A DNA stretch of 64,000 bases from Bacteroidota bacterium (GTDB taxonomy: Bacteria > Bacteroidota > Ignavibacteria > Kryptoniales > JAKASW01), in assembly GCA_023381615.1 (NCBI GenBank), contig JAMCQL010000060.1, forward strand, positions 1-64,000, in the 5' to 3' direction. Position 1 is the first letter of the stretch; every line of letters begins with the position of its first letter. The position numbers and the translations under genes were made by a program. The notes under the pieces are model-generated. The model worked only from the letters and a program-made list of their open reading frames with translations. It searched no databases and was not told the origin of the DNA. Below, one piece after another: positions 55,646-63,860 of this stretch.

Positions 55646-55946
55646 ATTCTTGCTTCTCCTTGCGTTCTTAATTCCGGCTTGCTCGCAGAAGCCGCCGATT
55701 TCGCAGAAAGAGTTTGTGGAATTTTACGTTCAGCTTCATCTGATCGATGCACAGTATTCGAAGGAACCGATGCTTGAAAAAGCTAAGGTCGATTCTCTGA
55801 TGCGTGCTTTCAATATTGATGACAGTCTTGTTAACTCGGCTTTGTCGTGGTACGGAAAGGAGCCGGAACGCTGGAAAATTTTCTTTGCGGATGTCCAAAA
55901 AAGGTTGGAGCAGATCAGGAAGGAGTACCTGAAACCGAAGCGCTGA
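55626..55946 (+). CDS. DUF4296-like lipoprotein
   Basis: 106 aa. Lipoprotein signal KFLLLLAFLIPACSQ with Cys19 as lipid site, followed by a helical domain (FVEFYVQLHLIDAQYSKEPM, LVNSALSWYGKEPERWKIFF) that matches the DUF4296 family of Bacteroidota. Function unknown; likely on the periplasmic face of a membrane. Its 3' end overlaps the convergent recQ gene by 32 bp, so both coding regions use those bases on opposite strands. Confidence 0.75.
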   Translation: MLQRKIKFLLLLAFLIPACSQKPPISQKEFVEFYVQLHLIDAQYSKEPMLEKAKVDSLMRAFNIDDSLVNSALSWYGKEPERWKIFFADVQKRLEQIRKEYLKPKR

Positions 55947-58527
55947 GAAGTTTAGAGACAAGCACAACTTCGGCTAATTCACAATCGCCGGCAGCCTTTC
56001 GAGCGGCAACAACGTCCTTGGTTTTCGCAAGCTCCGATTTGATCAAAGCAAATTTATCTTTTTCGATAAGACTGTGAAGATCGATGTTGAAACCTCGTTC
56101 TTTCAGGTTCTCAAGAATCTCAATCACATTTTGCAGAGACGTAGAGAGCACCGCTGCAATTTCCACGGCGGTCAATTTCTCAAGAAAAAGCTCGTAGACC
56201 TTTCTCTCCATCTCCGACAATCCAACATCTTTCGCCGGCGCGAAGTCCAGACAAACCTGCAGCATTCGTTGGGCAATCGTGTTCGAATTCATCCCGTTTT
56301 GCGGCAGGTAATTCCGGATTTCGTCCTTATCCGCCGGACGTTCATTCGCTACCCTTATCAGATTTTCATCGGAGCAGACGAGGAACGGCGGGACTCGAAG
56401 TTCGCTTGCCAGTATTCGTCTTTCCTCGCGAAGAGCTTTGTAAAGAGCTTTCCTGAAAATAAAAGTTCTCTGCGCGGACTTAGAGAAACCGGTCTTCAAA
56501 TAATTCTCGCCTTCTTCGGTGATCGACACCGTCGGGTAGATCGCCCTGCTTTTGGACAAGTACTTCCGGGAGAGAAGGAAATCAAATGCGGAGTAAACGA
56601 TCTGAACCGGAATTTCCTTGAATGTCCCGGAGAATTTTTGACGCAATTCCACAGGTAGCTTTTTATCGTGACTCGAGTCGAGCAAAATCTTGCAGTATGT
56701 GGTCCTGCCATATTTGCCGTGCATTTCCTTCACAAGCGACAGGATTTTCTGGTGAATTTCCTGGGGGCTTTGGAAATTTTCTTGGTGTGAGCTCTCCTTG
56801 ATGTAAGACTGCCCGAGGGTACAGTTGTCGCAATTGCCGCATCCATTGTCAATTTCTTCCGCGCCGAAGTAGTCGAGTATAAAATTCGACCGGCATGAGG
56901 TCGTCTTCGCGTAATCGACCACTTTGCTTAGACGCTGATGAGCCTTCTCGCGCAATCGCAGGATTTGTTGGAAGTCGATTTGCAGTCTGTCGGCATCTTG
57001 CCGCTTAGTCAGCATTTTGAAACTTATTCCCTCGGAAGGCGGCTTGTATTCCACAATGCCCGAGCGTTGAAGGATCGAGAGAGTGCGGCTCACAGTCGAA
57101 GCAGAGAGGTTGGACTTACGTGCAATTTCTTCAAGCGTCACCGGCTGAGCATTTGAAAAAATGGCTGTGCCGTAAAGTCTCAGCAGAGTTTCAAGTATTG
57201 ATTTCGTGTCGTGCGAAGAAGTGCGCTGTATCGCCCGCTTGAAACTCTCTATGTCGACTTTCGATTGCACGTAGGCGTTTGCGGAAATGCTTGGAATAAA
57301 CTGTATGAATCCGTTTTGTGACAGGATTCGAAAGACGGAATCGACTGTGCGTGTGTTCAGCTTTATGAGCTCCGCGATCTTCTGTGTTGAGACTGTTAGA
57401 TATTCCGGGGCGGTCTGTCCGACCGGTATTGAAAGAGAATCGAAAATGGAATTATAGGCTTTGACGAATTCTTCCCGGTCAGGATAGAGCGTGTTTATGA
57501 AATATTCTTGAACGGACAAATCTCTTTTGTGGAATAACAAGAGGCATTCGGCAAGATTGCCGTCTCTGCCGGCCCTGCCAGCCTCTTGATAATAAGCTTC
57601 GAATGTTCCGGGGATTTCGTAATGAATCACATATCTGACATTCGGCTTGTTGATCCCCATTCCGAAAGCATTCGTAGCAACCATGACGCGGTCGGCATTC
57701 AAGAATGCCATTTGAGAATTCGTTCTTTCGGTTTCACTCAGCCCTGCATGATATCGTAGAGCTTTTATTCCTTTGGAGTTGAGTAAATCATGGATCTCAT
57801 CGACGCTTTTGCGTGTGGCTGCGTAGATAATCCCTGAGCCTTTATGTCTGTTTAAGTATTTTAGTATCGACTCTGTTTTGCTGGTTTCAAATAAAACCTG
57901 TAATGAAAGATTTTCGCGGGAGAAACCTCGTATGTAGACGCGCGGACTTCTCATCTTTAGTTGTGCCACGATATCGTCTTGAACGTCCGGAGTTGCAGTC
58001 GCTGTCAATGCGAGAATTGTCGGCTTCCCGATACTTTCGGCGAAGTCTGAAATACGGGTATAATGCGGGCGGAAATCATGGCCCCATTGGCTGATGCAGT
58101 GCGCTTCATCTATTGCAAGAAGAGAAATTTTTGTGTTCGAAAGAGCTTCGGTGAATCTTTTGCTTTCCAAGCGCTCGGGAGCAACATATAGGAGCTTCAC
58201 TTTTCTTGATTTTACAAGTTGAAGGCGTTCTTGTATTTCGCCCAGTTCGAGCGAACTGTCGAGCTGGGTTGCCACTACGCCGTTTCTATTCACCTGCGCC
58301 ACTTGATCTCTCATCAGACTGATGAGCGGAGTGACGACAATTGTAAGCCCATCGGAAAGAAGGGCAGGGAGTTGGTAACAAATTGATTTTCCGCCGCCGG
58401 TCGGCATTACGGCGAGCGTATCAAATCCGTTCATCACGGAATTAATTATCTCGATCTGTCCCGGACGGAATTCCTTCAATCCGAAAAACTTCTCAAGTGC
58501 CTTCTGCAAACGCTCCGAGGGAATCAT
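55915..58527 (-). CDS. recQ: ATP-dependent DNA helicase RecQ
   Basis: 3'-5' helicase in DNA repair and recombination. 870 aa, longer than E. coli RecQ (about 610). Helicase core: MPTGGGKSICYQLP (Walker A, about 41-54), IDEAHCISQWGHDFRPHYT (DEAH), VMVATNAFGMGINKPNVRYV and YYQEAGRAGRDG (motif VI). An inserted helix-turn-helix-like segment (ARKSNLSASTVSRTLSIL) precedes the zinc-binding RQC part (CRSNFILDYFGAEEIDNGCGNCDNC). HRDC follows (LYKALREERRILASELRVPP), then a C-terminal HTH_40-like domain (LSEMERKVYELFLEKLTAVE). Confidence 0.94.
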   Translation of the reverse strand: MIPSERLQKALEKFFGLKEFRPGQIEIINSVMNGFDTLAVMPTGGGKSICYQLPALLSDGLTIVVTPLISLMRDQVAQVNRNGVVATQLDSSLELGEIQERLQLVKSRKVKLLYVAPERLESKRFTEALSNTKISLLAIDEAHCISQWGHDFRPHYTRISDFAESIGKPTILALTATATPDVQDDIVAQLKMRSPRVYIRGFSRENLSLQVLFETSKTESILKYLNRHKGSGIIYAATRKSVDEIHDLLNSKGIKALRYHAGLSETERTNSQMAFLNADRVMVATNAFGMGINKPNVRYVIHYEIPGTFEAYYQEAGRAGRDGNLAECLLLFHKRDLSVQEYFINTLYPDREEFVKAYNSIFDSLSIPVGQTAPEYLTVSTQKIAELIKLNTRTVDSVFRILSQNGFIQFIPSISANAYVQSKVDIESFKRAIQRTSSHDTKSILETLLRLYGTAIFSNAQPVTLEEIARKSNLSASTVSRTLSILQRSGIVEYKPPSEGISFKMLTKRQDADRLQIDFQQILRLREKAHQRLSKVVDYAKTTSCRSNFILDYFGAEEIDNGCGNCDNCTLGQSYIKESSHQENFQSPQEIHQKILSLVKEMHGKYGRTTYCKILLDSSHDKKLPVELRQKFSGTFKEIPVQIVYSAFDFLLSRKYLSKSRAIYPTVSITEEGENYLKTGFSKSAQRTFIFRKALYKALREERRILASELRVPPFLVCSDENLIRVANERPADKDEIRNYLPQNGMNSNTIAQRMLQVCLDFAPAKDVGLSEMERKVYELFLEKLTAVEIAAVLSTSLQNVIEILENLKERGFNIDLHSLIEKDKFALIKSELAKTKDVVAARKAAGDCELAEVVLVSKLLSASVSGTPS

Positions 58528-58745
58528 TGATGAAATTTAACTACGGCAGTCTAAATACTGAAGAATTATGAGAGCAGATTGGATTTTAATTTCACTCGGC
58601 TCGCCGCGCATCCTTTCTGAAAGTGCAGTGTATATTGACGGCTTGAACTTTTATGCCTAATTTCTAAGGAGCTTCTGAAGGAATCTCTTGTTTTGCCGGC
58701 AGGTGTGCGGTAATCAAAGCACAAATTTCACAATAGGGAGGAGAT

Positions 58746-59201
58746 ATGTTCTCGACTGTCAGATATTTTATCAAGACCAGTATAGTATTTCTCATCTTCG
58801 GAGTCCTCACGGGCTTTTACATGATGTTCATGCAGGACGTAATGAAAATAGGATACGGGTATAGTCTTATATCGGCGCACACGCATTTGATCTTGGTTGG
58901 GTCAGTTATGATGATGATTATGGGAGTTGCTCTTTGGTTCTTTCCAAGGCCCGAAAAGGACGACTCGAAATATAATCCCGATTTGATAAAAGTGACATAC
59001 TATGTAATGACCATCAGTACGGTTCTGAGATTCATTTCGGAATTTGCGCTTGCTTACGTCGAGTTGTCGGCGCTTCTATACCTCGATGTTGTTGCATCCT
59101 TCGGACAGATAGCAGCCATGCTTCTTTTCTTTTACTCAATCTGGGGACGGGTAAGGCCGATAGGAAGCGCGCTGAGAGAAGCACAGGGAGAGAAATTTTG
59201 A
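58746..59201 (+). CDS. Small heme-copper-oxidase subunit I-like membrane protein
   Basis: 151 aa with four membrane helices and a GGAGG ribosome-binding site. The second helix has ISAHTHLILVGSVMMMIMGV, where the HxH pattern resembles a heme-ligating helix of cytochrome oxidase subunit I / NnrS-type proteins, followed by LWFFPRP. Too short to be an oxidase. Probably a heme-binding or sensor-like fragment of that superfamily. Between convergent/divergent neighbours with no operon partner. The family call is tentative. Confidence 0.6.
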   Translation: MFSTVRYFIKTSIVFLIFGVLTGFYMMFMQDVMKIGYGYSLISAHTHLILVGSVMMMIMGVALWFFPRPEKDDSKYNPDLIKVTYYVMTISTVLRFISEFALAYVELSALLYLDVVASFGQIAAMLLFFYSIWGRVRPIGSALREAQGEKF

Positions 59202-59273
59202 ATTCGTCGGAATCCATGATAAACTGATGTATAGTGTTACTTTCGACGCGTCTTCCATCAGGCGTCTTCGGAG

Positions 59274-60728
59274 TCAGAATCTTACTGTGAAGACCGTTTC
59301 CACATTTGGCTCAGAATGTACCCCGATAGTCGCCCGGTGTAGACTGAGTATCTGCCGCGAGAGGCTTAGGCCGATTCCGGAGCCATTCTCCTTCGTCGTA
59401 AAAAAGGGTATGAATATTTTGTCCTGAATCTCAGGCGGTATTCCAGTGCCGTTGTCAGTCACTTGAACCAAAATGCCTCCGCGATTATCAATTTTGCCTG
59501 TGAGTCTAATTCGGGGAGCAGGGGAATTAGACAATGCCGTAAGGGAATTTACAATTAAGTTTATTAGAACTTGTTCTATCAAATCAGGATCAGCAGTCAC
59601 CTCCAGGTCGCTCGGTTCCACGGAGTAAGAAAAATCTATTTCCCGTTCAAGGAATTGTTCCGAAAATAGTTTTTCTATCCTTTGGAACAAGCTGAATACT
59701 TTCACCAACTGGAAATTTGGAACTGGTATGCGCGTGAGATTCCGATAATCGTCCACAAAGTGCAGCAAGCCTTCGCTTCTTTTTGATATTGTGTCCAAAG
59801 CGCCTTTGACGTCTTGTAGAATGGAAAACGGAACAGGGAACACGGATGATCGAGAAGTGCCGAAGCTTTCCTCCGACTTTTCATGGCTCGTTTCCGTTTT
59901 CCGTTCTCCCTTTTCCGTCGTCCCTTTTTCCATATCAATTCTATCCCTTTCTTCATCCATTGATCCACCCAATAACGAATTTGCTGTTGAAGACAGAGAG
60001 ATAATTGGAGTCATAGAATTCATGATTTCATGAGTTAGAACTCGAATCAGATTCTGCCATGCTTCCATTTCTCGCTCTTCCAATTCACTCTGTATATTGG
60101 TTATCGAAACGAGCGTGTAATGGCTTTCCCTCAGCTTGAATTCGGTTGCGTAAATTGAAAGTTGGGAAAGTTCGTTACCGTCCGATATCTTGACCAGTAC
60201 CTTCTCACCAGCCTTTATCTTGTTCAATGTTTCTACCAACGGTTTGCTTATGACGGAAAGTTCGGCGGCGTTTTTGAGACCGTTTATCTTAAAGAGTTTC
60301 TTCGCCGCAGTATTCATCAATTCAACTGTTCCGTCGGATGTGAATGCCAGAAGTCCAATGCCCACATGCTGAACGACGGTCTGCAGGTAGCGGTAGTGTT
60401 CTTCTTTTTCTGCACGCGTCTTTTTGAACTGTTCGATTACTTCTGAGAAGGCGTTGTTCAGGTCCTCAAACGAGGAGCCCTTGATATTGCTTCTGAAGCT
60501 TTGAGAAAAATCGGAATACTTAATTGAATCGAAGAATCTTGCGATGTCTCTGTTGGTCTTTTGTACGTAGTGAATCAGAGAATATATCTGGGCAATTATT
60601 AGGAGAGCGACAATGAAAGGGGTAGCGATGAATGTGGTTTTGGTCAGGAGATAAATGAGCAGAAAAACTGTCAGGCAGAGGACTACGGTTCTTGCGAACA
60701 CCGCGACGCTGAATCTCTTAAAGATCAT
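59274..60728 (-). CDS. NtrY-like sensor histidine kinase with an inserted segment
   Basis: 484 aa. Two N-terminal membrane helices (about 11-50), then a PAS-like domain (about 112-215), an H-box LTHEIMNSMTPIISL (His233) and an ATPase domain with LINLIVNSLTAL (N box), VTDNGTGIPPE (G1) and FFTTKENGSGIGLSLSRQIL (F/G2). Residues about 257-303 (DEERDRIDMEKGTTEKGERK...) interrupt the dimerisation hairpin between LLGGSM and QDVKGAL, where NtrY relatives have a short link. That segment's DNA is a CCGTTTTCC-rich repeat. Its partner regulator lies upstream at 62024-63388, with a toxin cassette between. Confidence 0.85.
   Translation of the reverse strand: MIFKRFSVAVFARTVVLCLTVFLLIYLLTKTTFIATPFIVALLIIAQIYSLIHYVQKTNRDIARFFDSIKYSDFSQSFRSNIKGSSFEDLNNAFSEVIEQFKKTRAEKEEHYRYLQTVVQHVGIGLLAFTSDGTVELMNTAAKKLFKINGLKNAAELSVISKPLVETLNKIKAGEKVLVKISDGNELSQLSIYATEFKLRESHYTLVSITNIQSELEEREMEAWQNLIRVLTHEIMNSMTPIISLSSTANSLLGGSMDEERDRIDMEKGTTEKGERKTETSHEKSEESFGTSRSSVFPVPFSILQDVKGALDTISKRSEGLLHFVDDYRNLTRIPVPNFQLVKVFSLFQRIEKLFSEQFLEREIDFSYSVEPSDLEVTADPDLIEQVLINLIVNSLTALSNSPAPRIRLTGKIDNRGGILVQVTDNGTGIPPEIQDKIFIPFFTTKENGSGIGLSLSRQILSLHRATIGVHSEPNVETVFTVRF
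59815..59955. repeat. In-frame low-complexity insertion in the histidine kinase
   Basis: The plus strand contains GGAAAACGGAACAGGGAACA and, about 70 bases on, TTTCCGTTTTCCGTTCTCCC / TTTTCCGTCGTCCCTTTTTC, a string of related units that can pair with the first block (GGAAAACGGAA with TTCCGTTTTCC). It codes for a charged Lys/Glu/Arg-rich insert inside the DHp region. Boundaries are approximate. Confidence 0.6.
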
Positions 60729-60848
60729 GGCAAGAGATTCATCTCAAATTGTGTAAACGGTTCAGCTGCCATTGTGTTTGAATTGGATTTCGGAGTCTAT
60801 CAGGCAGTCGCCGGTTGCATATGTACGCGGTAAACTTCCTGCTCCCAT

Positions 60849-61544
60849 CTACTTGAGACCGTTTGGTCTTCCGTAAAAAATGTCCTCGGAAATTGCCGCG
60901 AATTCCTCTTTTATATTCGAGTAGTCAAGTCCTTCTATCCAGTTGATCGAAATGAGGTACTCAAAGGGGAACGAGCGAAACAAATTGGAAACTTCCCCAG
61001 GGTCCACTGATGCTTCTTTGTATCGCGCTTCATTCAATATGTCGTCCCAGTTGAAATCGAACTTCCTGGATAGCGCCCAAACATCAACGTAATCCTTAGC
61101 CTCAAATCTGAAAAGTGCAGCGACCTTGTTGGAGAGAATGTTTCTCCAGGCATCCAATTTCCCGAGAGTGTTGTCAATCTCGAATTCTCCGAAATGGTAT
61201 CGTACGTCGTTGACTAGGTCAACTTTCAACTCAGTTCCATATCCTGCGACGAAGAATCTTGCATAATGCGCCGTTACGACAATATTGGTCTGGAGCATCT
61301 CAAGTTCTGAAGGCGTCCTTTTGTCGGAGACATGAGTAATAAGCTGGTCTACATACATCGAGTATTTGTCATCCGAGTTCACGAACAGGTCGATGTCGTC
61401 GGAGAACCTATGGTGCAAGTAGTGTCTGCTAAGGGCGGTACCGCCAGTCAGATAGAACGGAAGCCCTAAGTCTCTTACGATTTTCAGGACTCCATCCTGA
61501 AGGGGATACAACTTCTCCGTGTAGAATTCCGCGGATGATTTCAT
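60849..61544 (-). CDS. AbiEii/AbiGii-type nucleotidyltransferase toxin
   Basis: 231 aa of the nucleotidyltransferase family used as the toxin of type IV toxin-antitoxin / abortive-infection systems. The core motif is FYLTGGTALSRHYLHH with RFSDDIDLFV (GG34-35 and Asp49-52) and later TELKVDLVND for the third acidic residue. In AbiE systems such toxins transfer nucleotides to tRNA or other targets and are held in check by AbiEi; here the upstream partner is a different short protein. It overlaps that partner by 116 bp. The cassette sits between the NtrC- and NtrY-like genes. Confidence 0.82.
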   Translation of the reverse strand: MKSSAEFYTEKLYPLQDGVLKIVRDLGLPFYLTGGTALSRHYLHHRFSDDIDLFVNSDDKYSMYVDQLITHVSDKRTPSELEMLQTNIVVTAHYARFFVAGYGTELKVDLVNDVRYHFGEFEIDNTLGKLDAWRNILSNKVAALFRFEAKDYVDVWALSRKFDFNWDDILNEARYKEASVDPGEVSNLFRSFPFEYLISINWIEGLDYSNIKEEFAAISEDIFYGRPNGLK

Positions 61545-61800
61545 ATCTCTCTCTCAGCTCCCACGGCCAGAGCATCTGGACAACCTCCGGCGTTAGATTT
61601 TCTCGAAGATAATCAGTTCCAAATACATGTAGCAATTGATACCATGATAGCGTCTTGCAGAATCTGGCGAGACACCTTTCTTTGTTGAACCAGCCAATCG
61701 GTTCTTTTTTCCCAATTGCAACCAGGTACAGATCGTAGGGGTCAATGTTATAATCCCAGACCGTGCCCTTGAGCATCTTCCTTATTTCACTTTCTATCAT
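61429..61800 (-). CDS. Probable partner/antitoxin of the AbiEii-like protein
   Basis: 123 aa, Trp/Tyr/Leu-rich and helical (YDLYLVAIGKKEPIGWFNKE, SWYQLLHVFGTDYLRENL, VVQMLWPWELRERYEII). I do not recognise an exact family; short helical proteins of this style commonly precede AbiEii-like genes in Bacteroidota. It does not resemble classical AbiEi (about 200+ aa with a winged helix). Its last 38 codons overlap the toxin gene in another frame, an overlap much longer than the usual 4-20 bp. A shorter true product, or a later toxin start, is possible. Confidence 0.6.
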   Translation of the reverse strand: MIESEIRKMLKGTVWDYNIDPYDLYLVAIGKKEPIGWFNKERCLARFCKTLSWYQLLHVFGTDYLRENLTPEVVQMLWPWELRERYEIIRGILHGEVVSPSGWSPENRKRLRASVLSDWRYRP

Positions 61801-62023
61801 ATATTAAGTTAGCGCATCATTGGCTTCAGCTCAAGTATCACCGGTAAAGCTGAGTCTTCTAAAGACCATGGCTCGCACCGAGCCCACTGAACACACGGAA
61901 CGCGCGAAAGCTAATTGCTTTTCAAGGGTAATATAAGTCTGAGCCATTTAATTCTTTCGTGTATTTAGTGTGTTTGGAGGGCTGTAAACGAATCGGAAGG
62001 CCTTCGATTTTCAACCAAAACTC

Positions 62024-63388
62024 CTAAAGGCCATACTTCTCCAGACGCCGATATAGCGACGCTCGTGTTATTCCCAATTCTTTGGCGGCTTTGGTGAGAT
62101 TCCCGCCGTGCTTACTCACCGCTTTTATGATTAGCATCTTTTCCGCTTGTTCTAGTTGAAAACTGTTGATGCCTAAGTTCTCTTCCTTTGAATCGTGAGA
62201 AGAGAAATAGAAGTCGCCTAGCTGAAGCGTTTCCGTTTCACTCATGATGACTACTCGCTCAATTGTATGCTGCAGTTCTCTAACATTGCCGGGCCAATGA
62301 TAATTTTGTAGCTTACTCAAAGCTTGCGCGCTAATCTTCTTCGATGGCTTATTGTATTTCTTGCAATACATTTGGAGGAAATGATCCGACAGCAGGGGGA
62401 TATCTTCCGCTCTTTCCCTGAGTGGTGGGAGCTTAATTTCAACTGTATTGATTCTATAAAGAAGATCTTGTCTGAATCTGTTCTCAGATGTCAATTCTTC
62501 CAGGGGAAGATTTGTTGCGCAGATTAGGCGGATGTCTATCGGCTTAGGAACGCTCGAGCCCAGTCGGGTCACTTGCCTATTTTGGATGGCGGCTAAAAGT
62601 TTCACTTGAAGATTGGGAGTCAGGTTGGCTATCTCATCGAGGAACAAAGTCCCGCCGGATGCGATTTCGAACCGGCCAGGTCTATCTTCCTTCGCGTCTG
62701 TGAATGCACCCTTGACGTATCCGAAAAGCTCGCTCTCAAAGAGATTCTCGCTTAGCGCGCCCACGTCAACGCTTAAAAAGATCTGCTTGTTCCTGTGAGA
62801 TTGCCTGTGAATCGCGCGCGCTACGAGTTCCTTGCCGGTCCCGTTTTCGCCGAGAATCAGCACGTTGGCGTCCGTTTTGGCAACCTTCTGAATTGTAGCG
62901 AAGACTCTCTTCATCCCTTCGGACGCACCGATGATTTCCTGGAACTGGCTGTCAAGATCGTTTGTGAGCTGTTTCTGTTTGGAGCGGAGGTCTTCGATTT
63001 CTTGTTTCGATTCGCTGAGCTTCATCGCTGAGGAAACAGTCGCCAGAAGCTTCTCGTTCTGCCATGGCTTCAGCACAAAGTCTGTCGCCCCTTCTTTGAT
63101 GGCTTTGACTGCCATCTCGATGTTTCCGTAGGCGGTTATCAAAACCACTACGGCAGTCGGATCAAGCGCGAGGATTTTCTTCAGCCAGTTGAAACCCTCT
63201 GTGCCTGTTGTTGCGTCTCCTGAAAAGTTCATGTCGAGGAGGATGACATCGTAGTGCTCGTCCTTAAGAATGGAGGGTATCTGAGCCGGGTCTTTCTCTA
63301 TGCGGACGATAGAGTAGTGTTGTTTGAGAAGGAGACGTGCGGAATAGAGAATATCCTCGTCGTCGTCGATGATAAGGAGCTTGTTCAT
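62024..63388 (-). CDS. Sigma-54-dependent response regulator (NtrC family)
   Basis: 454 aa. Receiver domain (1-120) with LLIIDDDED and phospho-acceptor Asp52 in [12 protein letters not shown]+ domain (about 155-385): Walker [16 protein letters not shown], the sigma-54 contact loop GAFTDA in [13 protein letters not shown] (canonical GAFTGA), and Walker [13 protein letters not shown]-terminal Fis-type helix-turn-helix ([20 protein letters not shown]). It should activate sigma-54 promoters after phosphorylation by the NtrY-like kinase downstream. A linker helix of about 30 residues joins the first two domains. Confidence 0.93.
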   Translation of the reverse strand: MNKLLIIDDDEDILYSARLLLKQHYSIVRIEKDPAQIPSILKDEHYDVILLDMNFSGDATTGTEGFNWLKKILALDPTAVVVLITAYGNIEMAVKAIKEGATDFVLKPWQNEKLLATVSSAMKLSESKQEIEDLRSKQKQLTNDLDSQFQEIIGASEGMKRVFATIQKVAKTDANVLILGENGTGKELVARAIHRQSHRNKQIFLSVDVGALSENLFESELFGYVKGAFTDAKEDRPGRFEIASGGTLFLDEIANLTPNLQVKLLAAIQNRQVTRLGSSVPKPIDIRLICATNLPLEELTSENRFRQDLLYRINTVEIKLPPLRERAEDIPLLSDHFLQMYCKKYNKPSKKISAQALSKLQNYHWPGNVRELQHTIERVVIMSETETLQLGDFYFSSHDSKEENLGINSFQLEQAEKMLIIKAVSKHGGNLTKAAKELGITRASLYRRLEKYGL

Positions 63389-63521
63389 CGTTCAATTCTC
63401 AATGTCCAATGATCATTGATCAATACTCATTGGCCATCATCTAATTTGATTCCGATAATTGACAGTTAATCGAGATGGAGAATGCAACGCAGTTTTCATG
63501 TGCGTGATGGCAAGTCAATTG

Positions 63522-63860
63522 CTATTTCCCGATTATTTCATTAAGGCCTTCAATTACTACGTCCAATTCTTCTTCCTTCAAGCGGCCAATTTTCTGCCCG
63601 AGTCTGGCGACCGATAAAGTCCTGATTTGGCTGATTTTCACCCAAGACTTTTTAGGAAGATTCTTTGAGCTGATTTCCAAAGTCAAAGGGAAAGCCGCCT
63701 TTTGTTCTTTGCTGGTCAGCGCCATGGCGATTACTGTACCTGAATTATCGTTGAAAATCTCGTGGCTCAAGACCACAACCGGGCGCCGTCCTGCTTGTTC
63801 TTTCCCGACAGTCGGGTCGAGATTAGCCCAAACTATATCGCCTCTCAGTATTCGGGCCAC
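63522..63860 (-). CDS. MazF/PemK-type endoribonuclease toxin
   Basis: 112 aa, GTG start. The MazF/PemK fold is shown by RGDIVWANLDPTVGKEQAGR (active-site loop), RPVVVLSHEIFND, VIAMALTS and KKSWVKISQIRTLSVARLGQ. Such toxins cut mRNA and arrest growth. The GTG lies inside the end of the upstream antitoxin gene (16-bp overlap), the usual layout for coupled toxin-antitoxin translation. Confidence 0.9.
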   Translation of the reverse strand: MARILRGDIVWANLDPTVGKEQAGRRPVVVLSHEIFNDNSGTVIAMALTSKEQKAAFPLTLEISSKNLPKKSWVKISQIRTLSVARLGQKIGRLKEEELDVVIEGLNEIIGK

